DNA from: CAZOHG01 sp964579725
GTDB lineage: Bacteria; Zhuqueibacterota; JdFR-76; BMS3Abin05
Direction: 5' to 3'
Assembly (NCBI GenBank): GCA_964579725.1
Contig: CAZOHG010000005.1
Location: 1 to 64,000, forward strand
Length of the DNA stretch: 64,000 bases
In this document: positions 45,060-53,304 of the stretch, one piece after another
Position numbering within the stretch: position 1 is the first letter of the stretch
How the letters are laid out: each line of letters starts with the position of its first letter
The notes under the pieces: generated by a model
What the model saw: only the letters and a program-made list of their open reading frames with translations
Databases searched by the model: none
What the model was told of the DNA's origin: nothing
Translations under genes and position numbers: made by a program

Positions 45060-45884
45060 ATGCGTAAACCAATACACCATTTCGCGCTACTTGTGCTGAT
45101 TTTCGGCTTACTGCTTTTGGGATTCGGCTGCAGCAAACAGCCGCTTTCCCCTAAAACGGGCACCCGCGTTCATTTCAAGGTCACGTTTGAACCCAATCAT
45201 TCAAAGGGTCACTTGGCCAAACCGACCCTGTCCACGACAATTGACGAAGCCAAAATTGTGGTTCTGGATTTGAATCAATACAAATCCTTTGAAGAATTTC
45301 ACCAGGCGCTTTACCAAAGCGGACAGGAACTCGACCAGATTTTGTACCTGGGGTACAGCATTCCCTGGGAGGACTGGATGGGCATGTTGAAATCCTCTGC
45401 GAAAGACCTGTACGGTTTTTACGGAACCTTTACCCTCGCCATAACCGACACTGGCGCTGTCGGCGAGATTTCCGTCAATCCGGGCCTTAATTTTTTCGGG
45501 CTGGCGTTTTTAGACAACGGCGATATTACTTTTTTGGGTACCACCATGGATTCCGTGGCAGAGGGCAAGGACAACACGGTAGAGCTTCAGGTGGGCCGCC
45601 TATTTAAAAAAGACTACCCGCACGTAACCATTTATTCGCCGGAAAACGGACGAACCTACTCAGCGGGAAACCCGGTTTCCTTTTACTGCAGCGCCTGGGA
45701 CGAACAGGACGGGCAGCTCCCGGACACGCAAATTCAATGGTCCTCAAACATCGGCGGCGTTTTAGGGAATGGGATTCAACTCTCCGACACACTTGCGGTG
45801 GGAACACACATTATCCGCGCCACCGCCACAGATAAAGACGGCCATTCGTCCAGCGCGGCTGTGAAAATTCAGGTGGTTCCGTAA
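45060..45884 (+). CDS. lipoprotein with C-terminal Ig/PKD-like domain
   Basis: A 274-residue lipoprotein, lipobox 'GFGC' at about residues 22-25. The middle region (35-185) has no family I recognise. The last ~85 residues form an Ig/PKD-like domain ('ENGRTYSAGNPVSFYCSAWDEQDGQL', then 'VGTHIIRATATDKDGHSS'). AAGGAG lies 8 bp before the ATG at 45060, which is preferred to a start 21 bp earlier that would overlap the barrel gene. It is the last gene of the four-gene plus-strand unit. Confidence 0.75.
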   Translation: MRKPIHHFALLVLIFGLLLLGFGCSKQPLSPKTGTRVHFKVTFEPNHSKGHLAKPTLSTTIDEAKIVVLDLNQYKSFEEFHQALYQSGQELDQILYLGYSIPWEDWMGMLKSSAKDLYGFYGTFTLAITDTGAVGEISVNPGLNFFGLAFLDNGDITFLGTTMDSVAEGKDNTVELQVGRLFKKDYPHVTIYSPENGRTYSAGNPVSFYCSAWDEQDGQLPDTQIQWSSNIGGVLGNGIQLSDTLAVGTHIIRATATDKDGHSSSAAVKIQVVP

Positions 45885-45968
45885 AAATTTCCGGGGCGAT
45901 TTCCTCGAACCTCTGACCCGCGGTTCCCAAAGTCGGGTAAAGCGGGAAAATCGGAGGAAAAACAAGGG

Positions 45969-47180
45969 TTATTTTGACAAAATTCGGCGCAAAGCGCGAA
46001 CCGCTCGTTGGGCCGCCCAATTTTGCAATTGCGTCATTTCTTCGGGAGTTGCACCGATTTTACGCCACCGCGCCAGGGCTTTTTGGGTTCGAGCGTCAAT
46101 TTCCCGCTCCACCGGAAGGGTCTCTTGCAGAATTCCGGTTGCCTGCGCGTTTTGAAGGGTGGAAACGTCCAGCAAGAAGGGTTTTGTGGTGTCGGGGTGA
46201 ATGCGCCGCCACAGGAGCCGGGTCAGACGATTGATTTCGGGCTGCCCCGGGCCCCGCAGCGCCGCCGGAACCGAACCGCTCGCCACCCAAAGCGGAACCG
46301 AAATGCCGCAAACCGGTTCTCCCAAATTAACCCAAAAGGTGGTTAGGCACGGATTTTCTTTTTTCCTTACACCCTGAAAAATGCCTGCCGACGCCGTCCG
46401 GTAGCGATTAATGGTTCGGCGAGTGTCGATTTTTTGCGACGCGACGGAAAAACTGCTGGCCTCTCTCCACGTTTGCCCCTCCGGAAAAATATCCCGTGAA
46501 ACAATCTGCGACACGTAGGCGGCATTTAGCTGCCTTTCGCGAACCGCTCGTGCAAATAGCCGGAAAGCACGTCCGTATCGCTGAAAGCCGTAACCATGTT
46601 TGGTTCCGGTGAAGGCAAAATTGGCCCGGACCAAAAATCCCTCGGGCGCAAGTGCCGGGTCGGTGGCGCCAAATCGCGTAAAACTGTGGTTGCCTGTTTC
46701 AAAAAAGGCACCGTGTCCCTTCGCGTCAATGACCCCGAAATTCGAAGTTACGGCTCGTCCCGAGGCGTTGGTTTGAACCAGAAGGGATTCAAAATCGGCC
46801 ACTGTTGCGCACTGGCTCAAAGCTCGTTTCATGAGAAAGCCTTCGGCGTCAAAACAGGTTCCTTCCACGTCCTTTGCCTCAGCATTCATGATGGCAAAAC
46901 CGGCCATATTGACTCCCATCCACACCTGGGTGGTGTCACCGGCATTCAAAATCCCCAAAAACGGGAACCGGCCGCTCCGAAACAAATACACGGCATTCCG
47001 GCTGTGGGACGTGTCCCGATTTTTCCAGAGCAGCGGGCGACCGTCCTCGGTGGCGCGCGCCACCGCCACCCCGACGGTGCACTCTTCCTGTGCCCGCACT
47101 CCGGCGGGAAACAGCCCTAAGAGCAGTACGCCAAGCCAAACCGTCGTTTTGAGAAAATTCAGGCCTGTTTTCTTCGACAT
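45969..47180 (-). CDS. exported Ntn hydrolase, C45/acyltransferase-like
   Basis: A 403-residue exported protein. The signal peptide ends at about residue 30, and a cysteine (in 'QEECTVGVAVARATEDGRPLLWKNRD') lies within a few residues of the cleavage site. This Cys followed by 'DGRPLLWKNRDT' is typical of the linear-amide C-N hydrolases (peptidase C45/isopenicillin-N acyltransferase group), in which the Cys becomes the N-terminal nucleophile. Later 'NFGVIDAKGHGAFFETGNHSF' and 'VRANFAFTG' fit the family. It probably hydrolyses an amide outside the cytoplasm; the substrate is unknown. It lies 50 bp after the cold-shock gene. Confidence 0.8.
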   Translation of the reverse strand: MSKKTGLNFLKTTVWLGVLLLGLFPAGVRAQEECTVGVAVARATEDGRPLLWKNRDTSHSRNAVYLFRSGRFPFLGILNAGDTTQVWMGVNMAGFAIMNAEAKDVEGTCFDAEGFLMKRALSQCATVADFESLLVQTNASGRAVTSNFGVIDAKGHGAFFETGNHSFTRFGATDPALAPEGFLVRANFAFTGTKHGYGFQRYGRAFRLFARAVRERQLNAAYVSQIVSRDIFPEGQTWREASSFSVASQKIDTRRTINRYRTASAGIFQGVRKKENPCLTTFWVNLGEPVCGISVPLWVASGSVPAALRGPGQPEINRLTRLLWRRIHPDTTKPFLLDVSTLQNAQATGILQETLPVEREIDARTQKALARWRKIGATPEEMTQLQNWAAQRAVRALRRILSK

Positions 47181-47230
47181 GCAAAGCTCCTACCAAAGAG
47201 AAACTACCAATCAAATCCGTCTGGGTTGTC

Positions 47231-47437
47231 CTACCTTAACAGCCGAACGCGCACGGCTTTTTCGCCCTTCAAATCGCTCCGGACGTCAAAAGCGACGCGA
47301 ACCCCTTCGCGCAGTTGACCGGGTTTGAGGGTCACATCCAGATCGCTGACATGGACAAAATATTCCTCGTCGTCATCTCCCAAAATAAAACCGTACCCCT
47401 TGCTTTTTTCCCACAATTTGACGGTTCCGTGCTGCAT
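47231..47437 (-). CDS. cold-shock-domain protein
   Basis: A 68-residue CspA-type OB-fold protein binding single-stranded RNA/DNA. RNP1-like 'KGYGFI' and RNP2-like 'EYFVHVSDL' are present. The start at 47437 is chosen because GGGAGG is 8 bp upstream; the longer frame begins within that site. It sits between the GH20 and Ntn hydrolase genes, with no obvious link to either. Confidence 0.93.
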   Translation of the reverse strand: MQHGTVKLWEKSKGYGFILGDDDEEYFVHVSDLDVTLKPGQLREGVRVAFDVRSDLKGEKAVRVRLLR

Positions 47438-47461
47438 GGCCGGCACCTCCCTCAAATTTCT

Positions 47462-49981
47462 TTAGTCGATCCACGAAGGCATCTTGTGCGAAAAATAGGG
47501 CCGTGGAATAAAATGGCGAAAAGGCCGCACAATGGTGTGGTACCAATCCGAATCGTCAAAACGCAATGCCTGCCAATTTTTAAAGAATTTGTCCGCTGTT
47601 TTCCAATATTTGTCCGACAGCACAACCCGCGTCGTCCCGTCCTTGAATTTCAACCAAAGGTACACATTCACCCCTGCTTTCCCGCGAGGGTCGAAACTCT
47701 GCGCTTTGAACGCCAGCACATTTTCCCCTCTTTTTGTAAGGCGGGTGACGTCGTACACCTGAACCCGCTGGCTGTCCACGTACATGGCGTTGGCGTAGCG
47801 GGCAATGGATTCACCCAATTTTTTTCCGTTGAAGTAATTTTGCGTCACGCCTGCATTAATGACCTGGAGCAACCCCCGAACGGGTTTTTTCTGTAGGCGA
47901 AAGCTCTTTCGAAAAAAGCTGAGAGGCACGGTGGCCTGATCGTCCGCGGCCGTCGGGTAATAAATAAATTGGCTCGGTAGTGCGGGATTCGTCTGGTACA
48001 GGCCCTTTTCGACTTCTTCTGCCTTAATTTCCCAGAATATTTTTTCGCGCCTGAACTGGCGGAGAATCAAAGACAAATTGGCTCTCTTGTTGGCTCTTAC
48101 CCACAGCTTTTGGTACTCTTGACTCAACTGTTCAATTTCTGCCGCCCGCGCGCGAAAACGACGGGCTGCTTCCGCCTTAAAGTGAGCCCGCTCTTTCGGC
48201 AAAATATATTCGTGGAGCAGCTGCTTCCACCAAATAACGGTCTCCAGCCGCTTTCCGTACCAGCCGCTCAATTCCGCAGCAAATGCAAGGTAATCCAATT
48301 GGGCAACGTGGCGCTTTGCGCGTTTCCGTATTTTGGGAATCAATCCCTTTAATTCGGCCGCCACGTTTCGGCATTGAATACTGCGCCGCAGCACTTGGCC
48401 TGAGGAATTGTCCGTCGGAGCAAAAGGGTGCCGCCAAATGTCTCGGTACTGAATGCCCGCAGCCGTTTTGGTCAGCACATCCCAGACTGCGGAAATTTCG
48501 GGACAGGCGCAGCCGTAAAATTGCCGCCCAAAGTGAAGGCGAAACCGCTCCAGGCGCACGTTGTCGGGATTCCAGGCACACGCTCCGGCAAAAGCGTAAG
48601 CGGGCCAATCCAATTCCTTAAAATTGGCACCGCCGTAATCCCCCCAGGTGGACACAATGGAACCCAATGCCCCGTAACGTGCCCCCTTTTGCGTCAAATA
48701 CTGAATATTGGCAAAGGCGTTGGTAAGATCGGGGAAAATGCGTCGCCAATCGCTGACCCCGGGGGAAACCAAAAATTTTCGTCCGGTGCGCTGGAAAAAT
48801 TCCACGCTGGGGTAGTCCGAGGCCGCACCATAATGCCAATCCATGATCAAAATATCTCTGGGCAACTGAGTGATGATTTCGGGATTACGCAGAATAATGT
48901 CCCCATACATGATCATTTTTTTGCCCTGTTTTTTGAGCATTTCGTAAAGCTTTCGGTAATGCGCCGCGTGAACGACCGCCGTGTTGTAACGCTCCACGTA
49001 AATCCGCGACTGCCCTTTGCCCACGTCCCAGGATTCGTCCAAACCGGCGTGAAAATAGGGGGAATCAAACTGAGGAGCCCAATCCGAAATTAAATTTCGG
49101 AGGAAAGTGTCCACGGCCGCCGAGGTGGGATTCAAAGAAGCGGCCCCGGGGAATTCGGCCAAATGGCGAAATTGGGGTTGAATGAGAATATTTTCGCAAT
49201 GGCCGAGCATTTCAAAAATGGGAATAATTTGCACAAAATAGGACTTGGCATAATCTTGAAGCTCACGGATTTCTCGGGGCGTCAGACGCCCACGGGTTTT
49301 GCCGATGGAAGGGTAGTGCCGACTGGTCAATAAATCCTCAAGATACGGCATGTACGTATTCATTTTGTAGAGCGCCATAAAACGCACCACTTTTTTCATT
49401 TGCCGAAGAGTCAAAACCTGGCCGCGGGCCATGTCGTCGGAGATGCCCCTGAATAGCAGGCTCGGCCAATCGACGAGCTGAAGCGCCGGAAGCGCCCAAT
49501 TTTTGGATGCGTGAATCAATTGAATAAGGGAGGCTGCTCCGTAGAAAAGGCCGGCTTGGGATTGAGCCAGCACCACCACTCTTTTGGGCGAGATGTCCAA
49601 AATGTACCCCTCTTTTTGGAATTTTGCAGGAAGCCGAAAACCCGATTTTTTCAGCCACTGACGGCCTGTGGGGGATTGCAGACGGCCCAGGAAGACACTC
49701 CCCCCCTGCGGACGGGTAGCCGAAAGGACACCGGGGGCAAATCCCCATTGGCTTTGAAAGGCATTTTGCAGTTCCTTAACGGCCGTTATTTTAGGGGAGG
49801 CAAAATCCGGGTCCACAATCAGTTTTGTGTCGCCTGTCACCCGAAATTCCCCCGATTTTGTGAAGACATTTCGGGGGTACGGCACAATGGGAATGGAATC
49901 GGAAGATGTTTTTTCAGCCCCCCACACGGAGAGCACCGGCAAAATGAATCCGAAAACAAGAAAAAATAAGCGTTTCCTCAT
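47462..49981 (-). CDS. GH20 beta-N-acetylhexosaminidase-like enzyme
   Basis: An 839-residue exported protein: signal peptide 1-21, a GH20b N-terminal domain (about 28-155, starting 'IPIVPYPRNVFTKSGEF'), the GH20 TIM barrel (about 160-500) starting 'LLFRGISDDMARG', a helical stretch, and a C-terminal galactose-binding-like domain (about 680-830). The catalytic Asp-Glu pair is in 'FHAGLDESWDVGKG'; the usual GGDE is changed to G-L-D-E, but both acids are kept. It should cleave terminal GlcNAc/GalNAc by substrate-assisted catalysis. Exact specificity cannot be read from the sequence. Confidence 0.88.
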   Translation of the reverse strand: MRKRLFFLVFGFILPVLSVWGAEKTSSDSIPIVPYPRNVFTKSGEFRVTGDTKLIVDPDFASPKITAVKELQNAFQSQWGFAPGVLSATRPQGGSVFLGRLQSPTGRQWLKKSGFRLPAKFQKEGYILDISPKRVVVLAQSQAGLFYGAASLIQLIHASKNWALPALQLVDWPSLLFRGISDDMARGQVLTLRQMKKVVRFMALYKMNTYMPYLEDLLTSRHYPSIGKTRGRLTPREIRELQDYAKSYFVQIIPIFEMLGHCENILIQPQFRHLAEFPGAASLNPTSAAVDTFLRNLISDWAPQFDSPYFHAGLDESWDVGKGQSRIYVERYNTAVVHAAHYRKLYEMLKKQGKKMIMYGDIILRNPEIITQLPRDILIMDWHYGAASDYPSVEFFQRTGRKFLVSPGVSDWRRIFPDLTNAFANIQYLTQKGARYGALGSIVSTWGDYGGANFKELDWPAYAFAGACAWNPDNVRLERFRLHFGRQFYGCACPEISAVWDVLTKTAAGIQYRDIWRHPFAPTDNSSGQVLRRSIQCRNVAAELKGLIPKIRKRAKRHVAQLDYLAFAAELSGWYGKRLETVIWWKQLLHEYILPKERAHFKAEAARRFRARAAEIEQLSQEYQKLWVRANKRANLSLILRQFRREKIFWEIKAEEVEKGLYQTNPALPSQFIYYPTAADDQATVPLSFFRKSFRLQKKPVRGLLQVINAGVTQNYFNGKKLGESIARYANAMYVDSQRVQVYDVTRLTKRGENVLAFKAQSFDPRGKAGVNVYLWLKFKDGTTRVVLSDKYWKTADKFFKNWQALRFDDSDWYHTIVRPFRHFIPRPYFSHKMPSWID

Positions 49982-50162
49982 GGGTCCTCCTGAAAATACA
50001 AAAGCCTTTTTTCACTCCGCAGGGCTTGTTTGAAGCGTTTGACTCCTTTTCCAATTAACCGAAGCTCAAAGAGGCATTGAAGCTTCCGCTTGGAGCGAAA
50101 ATACCAAAATTTTGCGCGCGACCTGGCACCCTTTTTTGCCTTTTAGAAGCACGGGGAGCGTC

Positions 50163-50978
50163 CTAATCTTCAATCAACTCTCGGGCTCGGCGGGTGGCTT
50201 CCACAATCGTTTTAATCAGCGTCACCCGGATGCCGCCTTCTTCCATTTGTAAAATCCCGTCAATGGTGCACCCGGCCGGGGTGGTGACCTGGTCTTTTAG
50301 CAAAGCGGGGTGTTTGCCGGTTTCCAAAACCATTTTGGCTGCTCCCAGCGCCGTTTGCGCCACCAATTCCGTGGCCACCTCCCGCGGCAATCCAACCATG
50401 ACCCCCCCTTCCGCCAACGCCTCAATCATAATAAAAATAAAGGCCGGGCCGCTGGCGCTGAGCGCCGTGACGGCGTCCATATGATTCTCGTCCACCACCA
50501 ATACCCGTCCAACGGAAGAAAAAATTGCCTTGGCTTTTTCCAGATCGTCCGGCCGTGAAAATTTTCCTCCGCTTAAGGCGGTAATTCCCGCTTTGAGCAA
50601 AGCCGGGGTGTTGGGCATGGCACGAATGACCGGCACGGGTTTGCCCAACACATCTTCCATTTTGGTCGTAGTCAAGGACGTCACAATAGAAATCAGCAAT
50701 TTTTCTTCGGTTAATTCTTCCCGAATAGATTCCAGCACCGGGATGCTGTTTTGGGGCTTGACGCACAGCAAAATCACATCGGCTTTCCGAACGGCTTCCA
50801 CATTATTCAGGCTTGTTTCAATCCCGTATGTTTTGGCCAAATAGTCCACGCGTTCTTTGTGTTTGGCAGTGGCAATAAATTGATTTTTTTTCACTGCTCC
50901 TGAATCCAACAGGGCACTCATTAAAATTTCACCCATTTTCCCTGCCCCAATCACCGCAAATTTCCCTTTTGAAAGCAC
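50163..50978 (-). CDS. proC: pyrroline-5-carboxylate reductase
   Basis: A 271-residue NAD(P)H enzyme for the last step of proline synthesis. The Rossmann 'FAVIGAGKMGEILMSALL' is followed by 'KPQNSIPVLESI', 'RAMPNTPALLKAGITALS', and the C-terminal signature 'DQVTTPAGCTIDGILQMEEGGIR'. Length is standard. It follows the OPT transporter by 44 bp and may share its transcript; proline from imported peptides or osmotic demand could explain this, but that is inference. Confidence 0.96.
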   Translation of the reverse strand: MLSKGKFAVIGAGKMGEILMSALLDSGAVKKNQFIATAKHKERVDYLAKTYGIETSLNNVEAVRKADVILLCVKPQNSIPVLESIREELTEEKLLISIVTSLTTTKMEDVLGKPVPVIRAMPNTPALLKAGITALSGGKFSRPDDLEKAKAIFSSVGRVLVVDENHMDAVTALSASGPAFIFIMIEALAEGGVMVGLPREVATELVAQTALGAAKMVLETGKHPALLKDQVTTPAGCTIDGILQMEEGGIRVTLIKTIVEATRRARELIED

Positions 50979-51022
50979 GACTTAAACCTCCTACGCATTC
51001 GTTTTAGATGATTTTCTACCGC

Positions 51023-53059
51023 TTATTTTTTCAACACCCGCATGGGAATGACAAGAAATCCGTACGCTACAATGGCAAAAATAATCAGAGAAAGCCAGGC
51101 CCCCCAGGTGTGCACAAATCCGAATTCGGGCACCCCGGCAATCCACTGCGTAAGCGAAGGAATGCCCGACAGCACCAGCGCCGCCAGGAACACTCCGGTA
51201 AGCGCTTCCCCGGCAATAAAACCGGACGCAACCAAAATACCCGTGTTTGTCACCCGCTCCTTTTCTTCCTCGGAGGTCTTTTTCGCCCTCAGGATGGTGT
51301 CAGCTACCCATTTAATGATTCCGCCGATAAAAATGGCAAAGGTGGTTTCAAACGGCAAATACATGCCTACGGCGATTAACATAGGTGCGGGCGCATTTAC
51401 CATAATCAAGGCCAGACTGAAAAACATCCCCACAATGACCAATCCCCAGGGCATCTGGCCGGTTACGATGCCCTTGGCAAGCTGGGCCATTAAACCGGCC
51501 TGGGGGGCCGGCAACTGGACATCTCCGATTCCGATTCCGCCCGCAGCAATATTGCCTTCGTGCAAAATAATCATGGGGAAAACCAGTACAAACGCCACAA
51601 TGACCACGCTGACGATTTCCGCTATCTCCATTTTCCAGGGCGTTCCCCCTAACAAGTGTCCTACCTTCAAATCTTGAATCATATCGCCCGCCATGGAGGT
51701 GGCCGCGCACACCACGGCGGCGACGGCCAGCACCGCGGCAATACCGTGCAAACCCGTAAGTCCAATGGCCACCATGAGCAAAGCCGCTACAATCAGGGTG
51801 GAAAGTGTGAGCCCCGAAATGGGTTGATTGGAGCCTCCGACCAATCCGACCAACCAGCCGCCCACCGCCGCAAAAAGAAACCCCGTCACCAGCATGACCA
51901 CCGCTGAAATGACGGCACCCCAGAGACTGTTGGAAAAATAATAATAAAGGAAAAACATGGGAATCACCAGAGCGACTGTGGAAAGTAAAATCACCCGTAA
52001 ATTGAGGTCTTTTTCCAGGCGGTTGGCTTTTCCCTCACTGTCTGTGGTGACCACTGGCTTACTGAACGCACCCTTAAAGGCGCTCAGCAGGGAGTCCTTC
52101 AACCCGTACAGCGTGTACAGAGAACCCACCAACATGGCTCCCACCGCAATAGGACGCACTTGTGTGTACCAAACTGAATAGACGATGTCACTCCAGCCGG
52201 CCGGATGTCCTGCAATCGAAAGCTGCCGCGGCAAATCCGGGTTTAAAAACAGGGCAAGGGGAATGAGAACCAGCCAGGCAATCACCCCGCCGGAAAAGTT
52301 AATGGCGGAAAGCTCCGGCCCGATAATGTACCCCACTCCCATTAAAGCAGGCGAGGCCAGAGGGGTGGAAAAAGCCAGCCCGCCGTGGTGCACAATATTT
52401 CCCATGGCTTCCCGGTTACTGCTAATGTGGTGAATAACCGAACGCGGAAATTTAATGAAGATCTCCACTGATTCTCGAAACACGGTGAAACCGGTGCTGT
52501 TTTTCAGAAGTTCAATGAGCACACCGATTCCCATCGCCCCAAAAACGTACCCCGCACCGCTTTCGCCCTTTTGACCGGCTTTCACGATTTCGTAACACGC
52601 GTAACTTTCAGGAAACGGTAGCTCCGCGTCCACCACCAAAGTACGGCGCAAAATAATCACAAACAAAATGCCCAACACGCCGCCAATGAGCAAAATGAAC
52701 GAGGTTTCCCAATAGTGGAAGGTTTTCCACAGGGGTTGACCGTTCAATCGCACCATGACAAAGGCGGGCACGGTAAAAATAGCCCCTGCCACCAGCGCCT
52801 CACCCACGGAGGCTGCAGTTCGGGCAATGTTCTGCTCCAGCACGTTGCCGCGGAAAAACGGCAGTCGAAAAGCGGCAATCGCAATGACCGCCGCCGGGAA
52901 GGTGGCCGAAATCGTCATGCCTGCCTTTAGCCCAAGGTAGGCATTGGCCGCCCCCAGAACCACGGCCATGAGAACCCCCAAAACCAACGCCTTGACGGTT
53001 AGTTCAGGCAAATGGGTGTGCGCCGGAATGTACGGTTTTTCAATCGGTTTTTTTGCCAT
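51023..53059 (-). CDS. OPT-family oligopeptide transporter
   Basis: A 678-residue inner-membrane protein with 14-16 hydrophobic segments. The N-terminal 'PELTVKALVLGVLMAVVLGAANAYLGLKAGMTISATFPAAVIA' motif and the later 'MAGDMIQDLKVGHLLGGTPWKMEIAEI' are characteristic of bacterial OPT carriers (EspB/YSL-like group), which import small peptides or metal-peptide complexes with protons. The gene is preceded by a 245-bp spacer after the C39-type protein and followed by proC. Confidence 0.93.
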   Translation of the reverse strand: MAKKPIEKPYIPAHTHLPELTVKALVLGVLMAVVLGAANAYLGLKAGMTISATFPAAVIAIAAFRLPFFRGNVLEQNIARTAASVGEALVAGAIFTVPAFVMVRLNGQPLWKTFHYWETSFILLIGGVLGILFVIILRRTLVVDAELPFPESYACYEIVKAGQKGESGAGYVFGAMGIGVLIELLKNSTGFTVFRESVEIFIKFPRSVIHHISSNREAMGNIVHHGGLAFSTPLASPALMGVGYIIGPELSAINFSGGVIAWLVLIPLALFLNPDLPRQLSIAGHPAGWSDIVYSVWYTQVRPIAVGAMLVGSLYTLYGLKDSLLSAFKGAFSKPVVTTDSEGKANRLEKDLNLRVILLSTVALVIPMFFLYYYFSNSLWGAVISAVVMLVTGFLFAAVGGWLVGLVGGSNQPISGLTLSTLIVAALLMVAIGLTGLHGIAAVLAVAAVVCAATSMAGDMIQDLKVGHLLGGTPWKMEIAEIVSVVIVAFVLVFPMIILHEGNIAAGGIGIGDVQLPAPQAGLMAQLAKGIVTGQMPWGLVIVGMFFSLALIMVNAPAPMLIAVGMYLPFETTFAIFIGGIIKWVADTILRAKKTSEEEKERVTNTGILVASGFIAGEALTGVFLAALVLSGIPSLTQWIAGVPEFGFVHTWGAWLSLIIFAIVAYGFLVIPMRVLKK

Positions 53060-53304
53060 CGTGTTTGTCCCGTTGGTTAAAAGTTCCGAATACGATTTTC
53101 AAAGATAGCATTTCAAAATCGAATTTTTCTCTTTTGCCTGTTCATTCCGGGAGGGGACATCTTTTCCGTTCCTCCCCAAAAGAACACCACGTAAGAAACC
53201 GGAGAATTTTCGAGGCCCGGGTCTATTTTTTCCATTGTTTTTTGAGGGCCTCTCTATTTCGCCTTTCACACCGAGCCGCCGCTTTTCCGCCTGCGCCGGT
53301 AAAA

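Noticed and set aside
53212..53252. Inverted repeat GAGGCCC/GGGCCTC between the C39-type gene and the OPT gene
   Set aside because: The loop is 27 nt and no T-run follows on the minus strand, so it is not a convincing terminator or operator.
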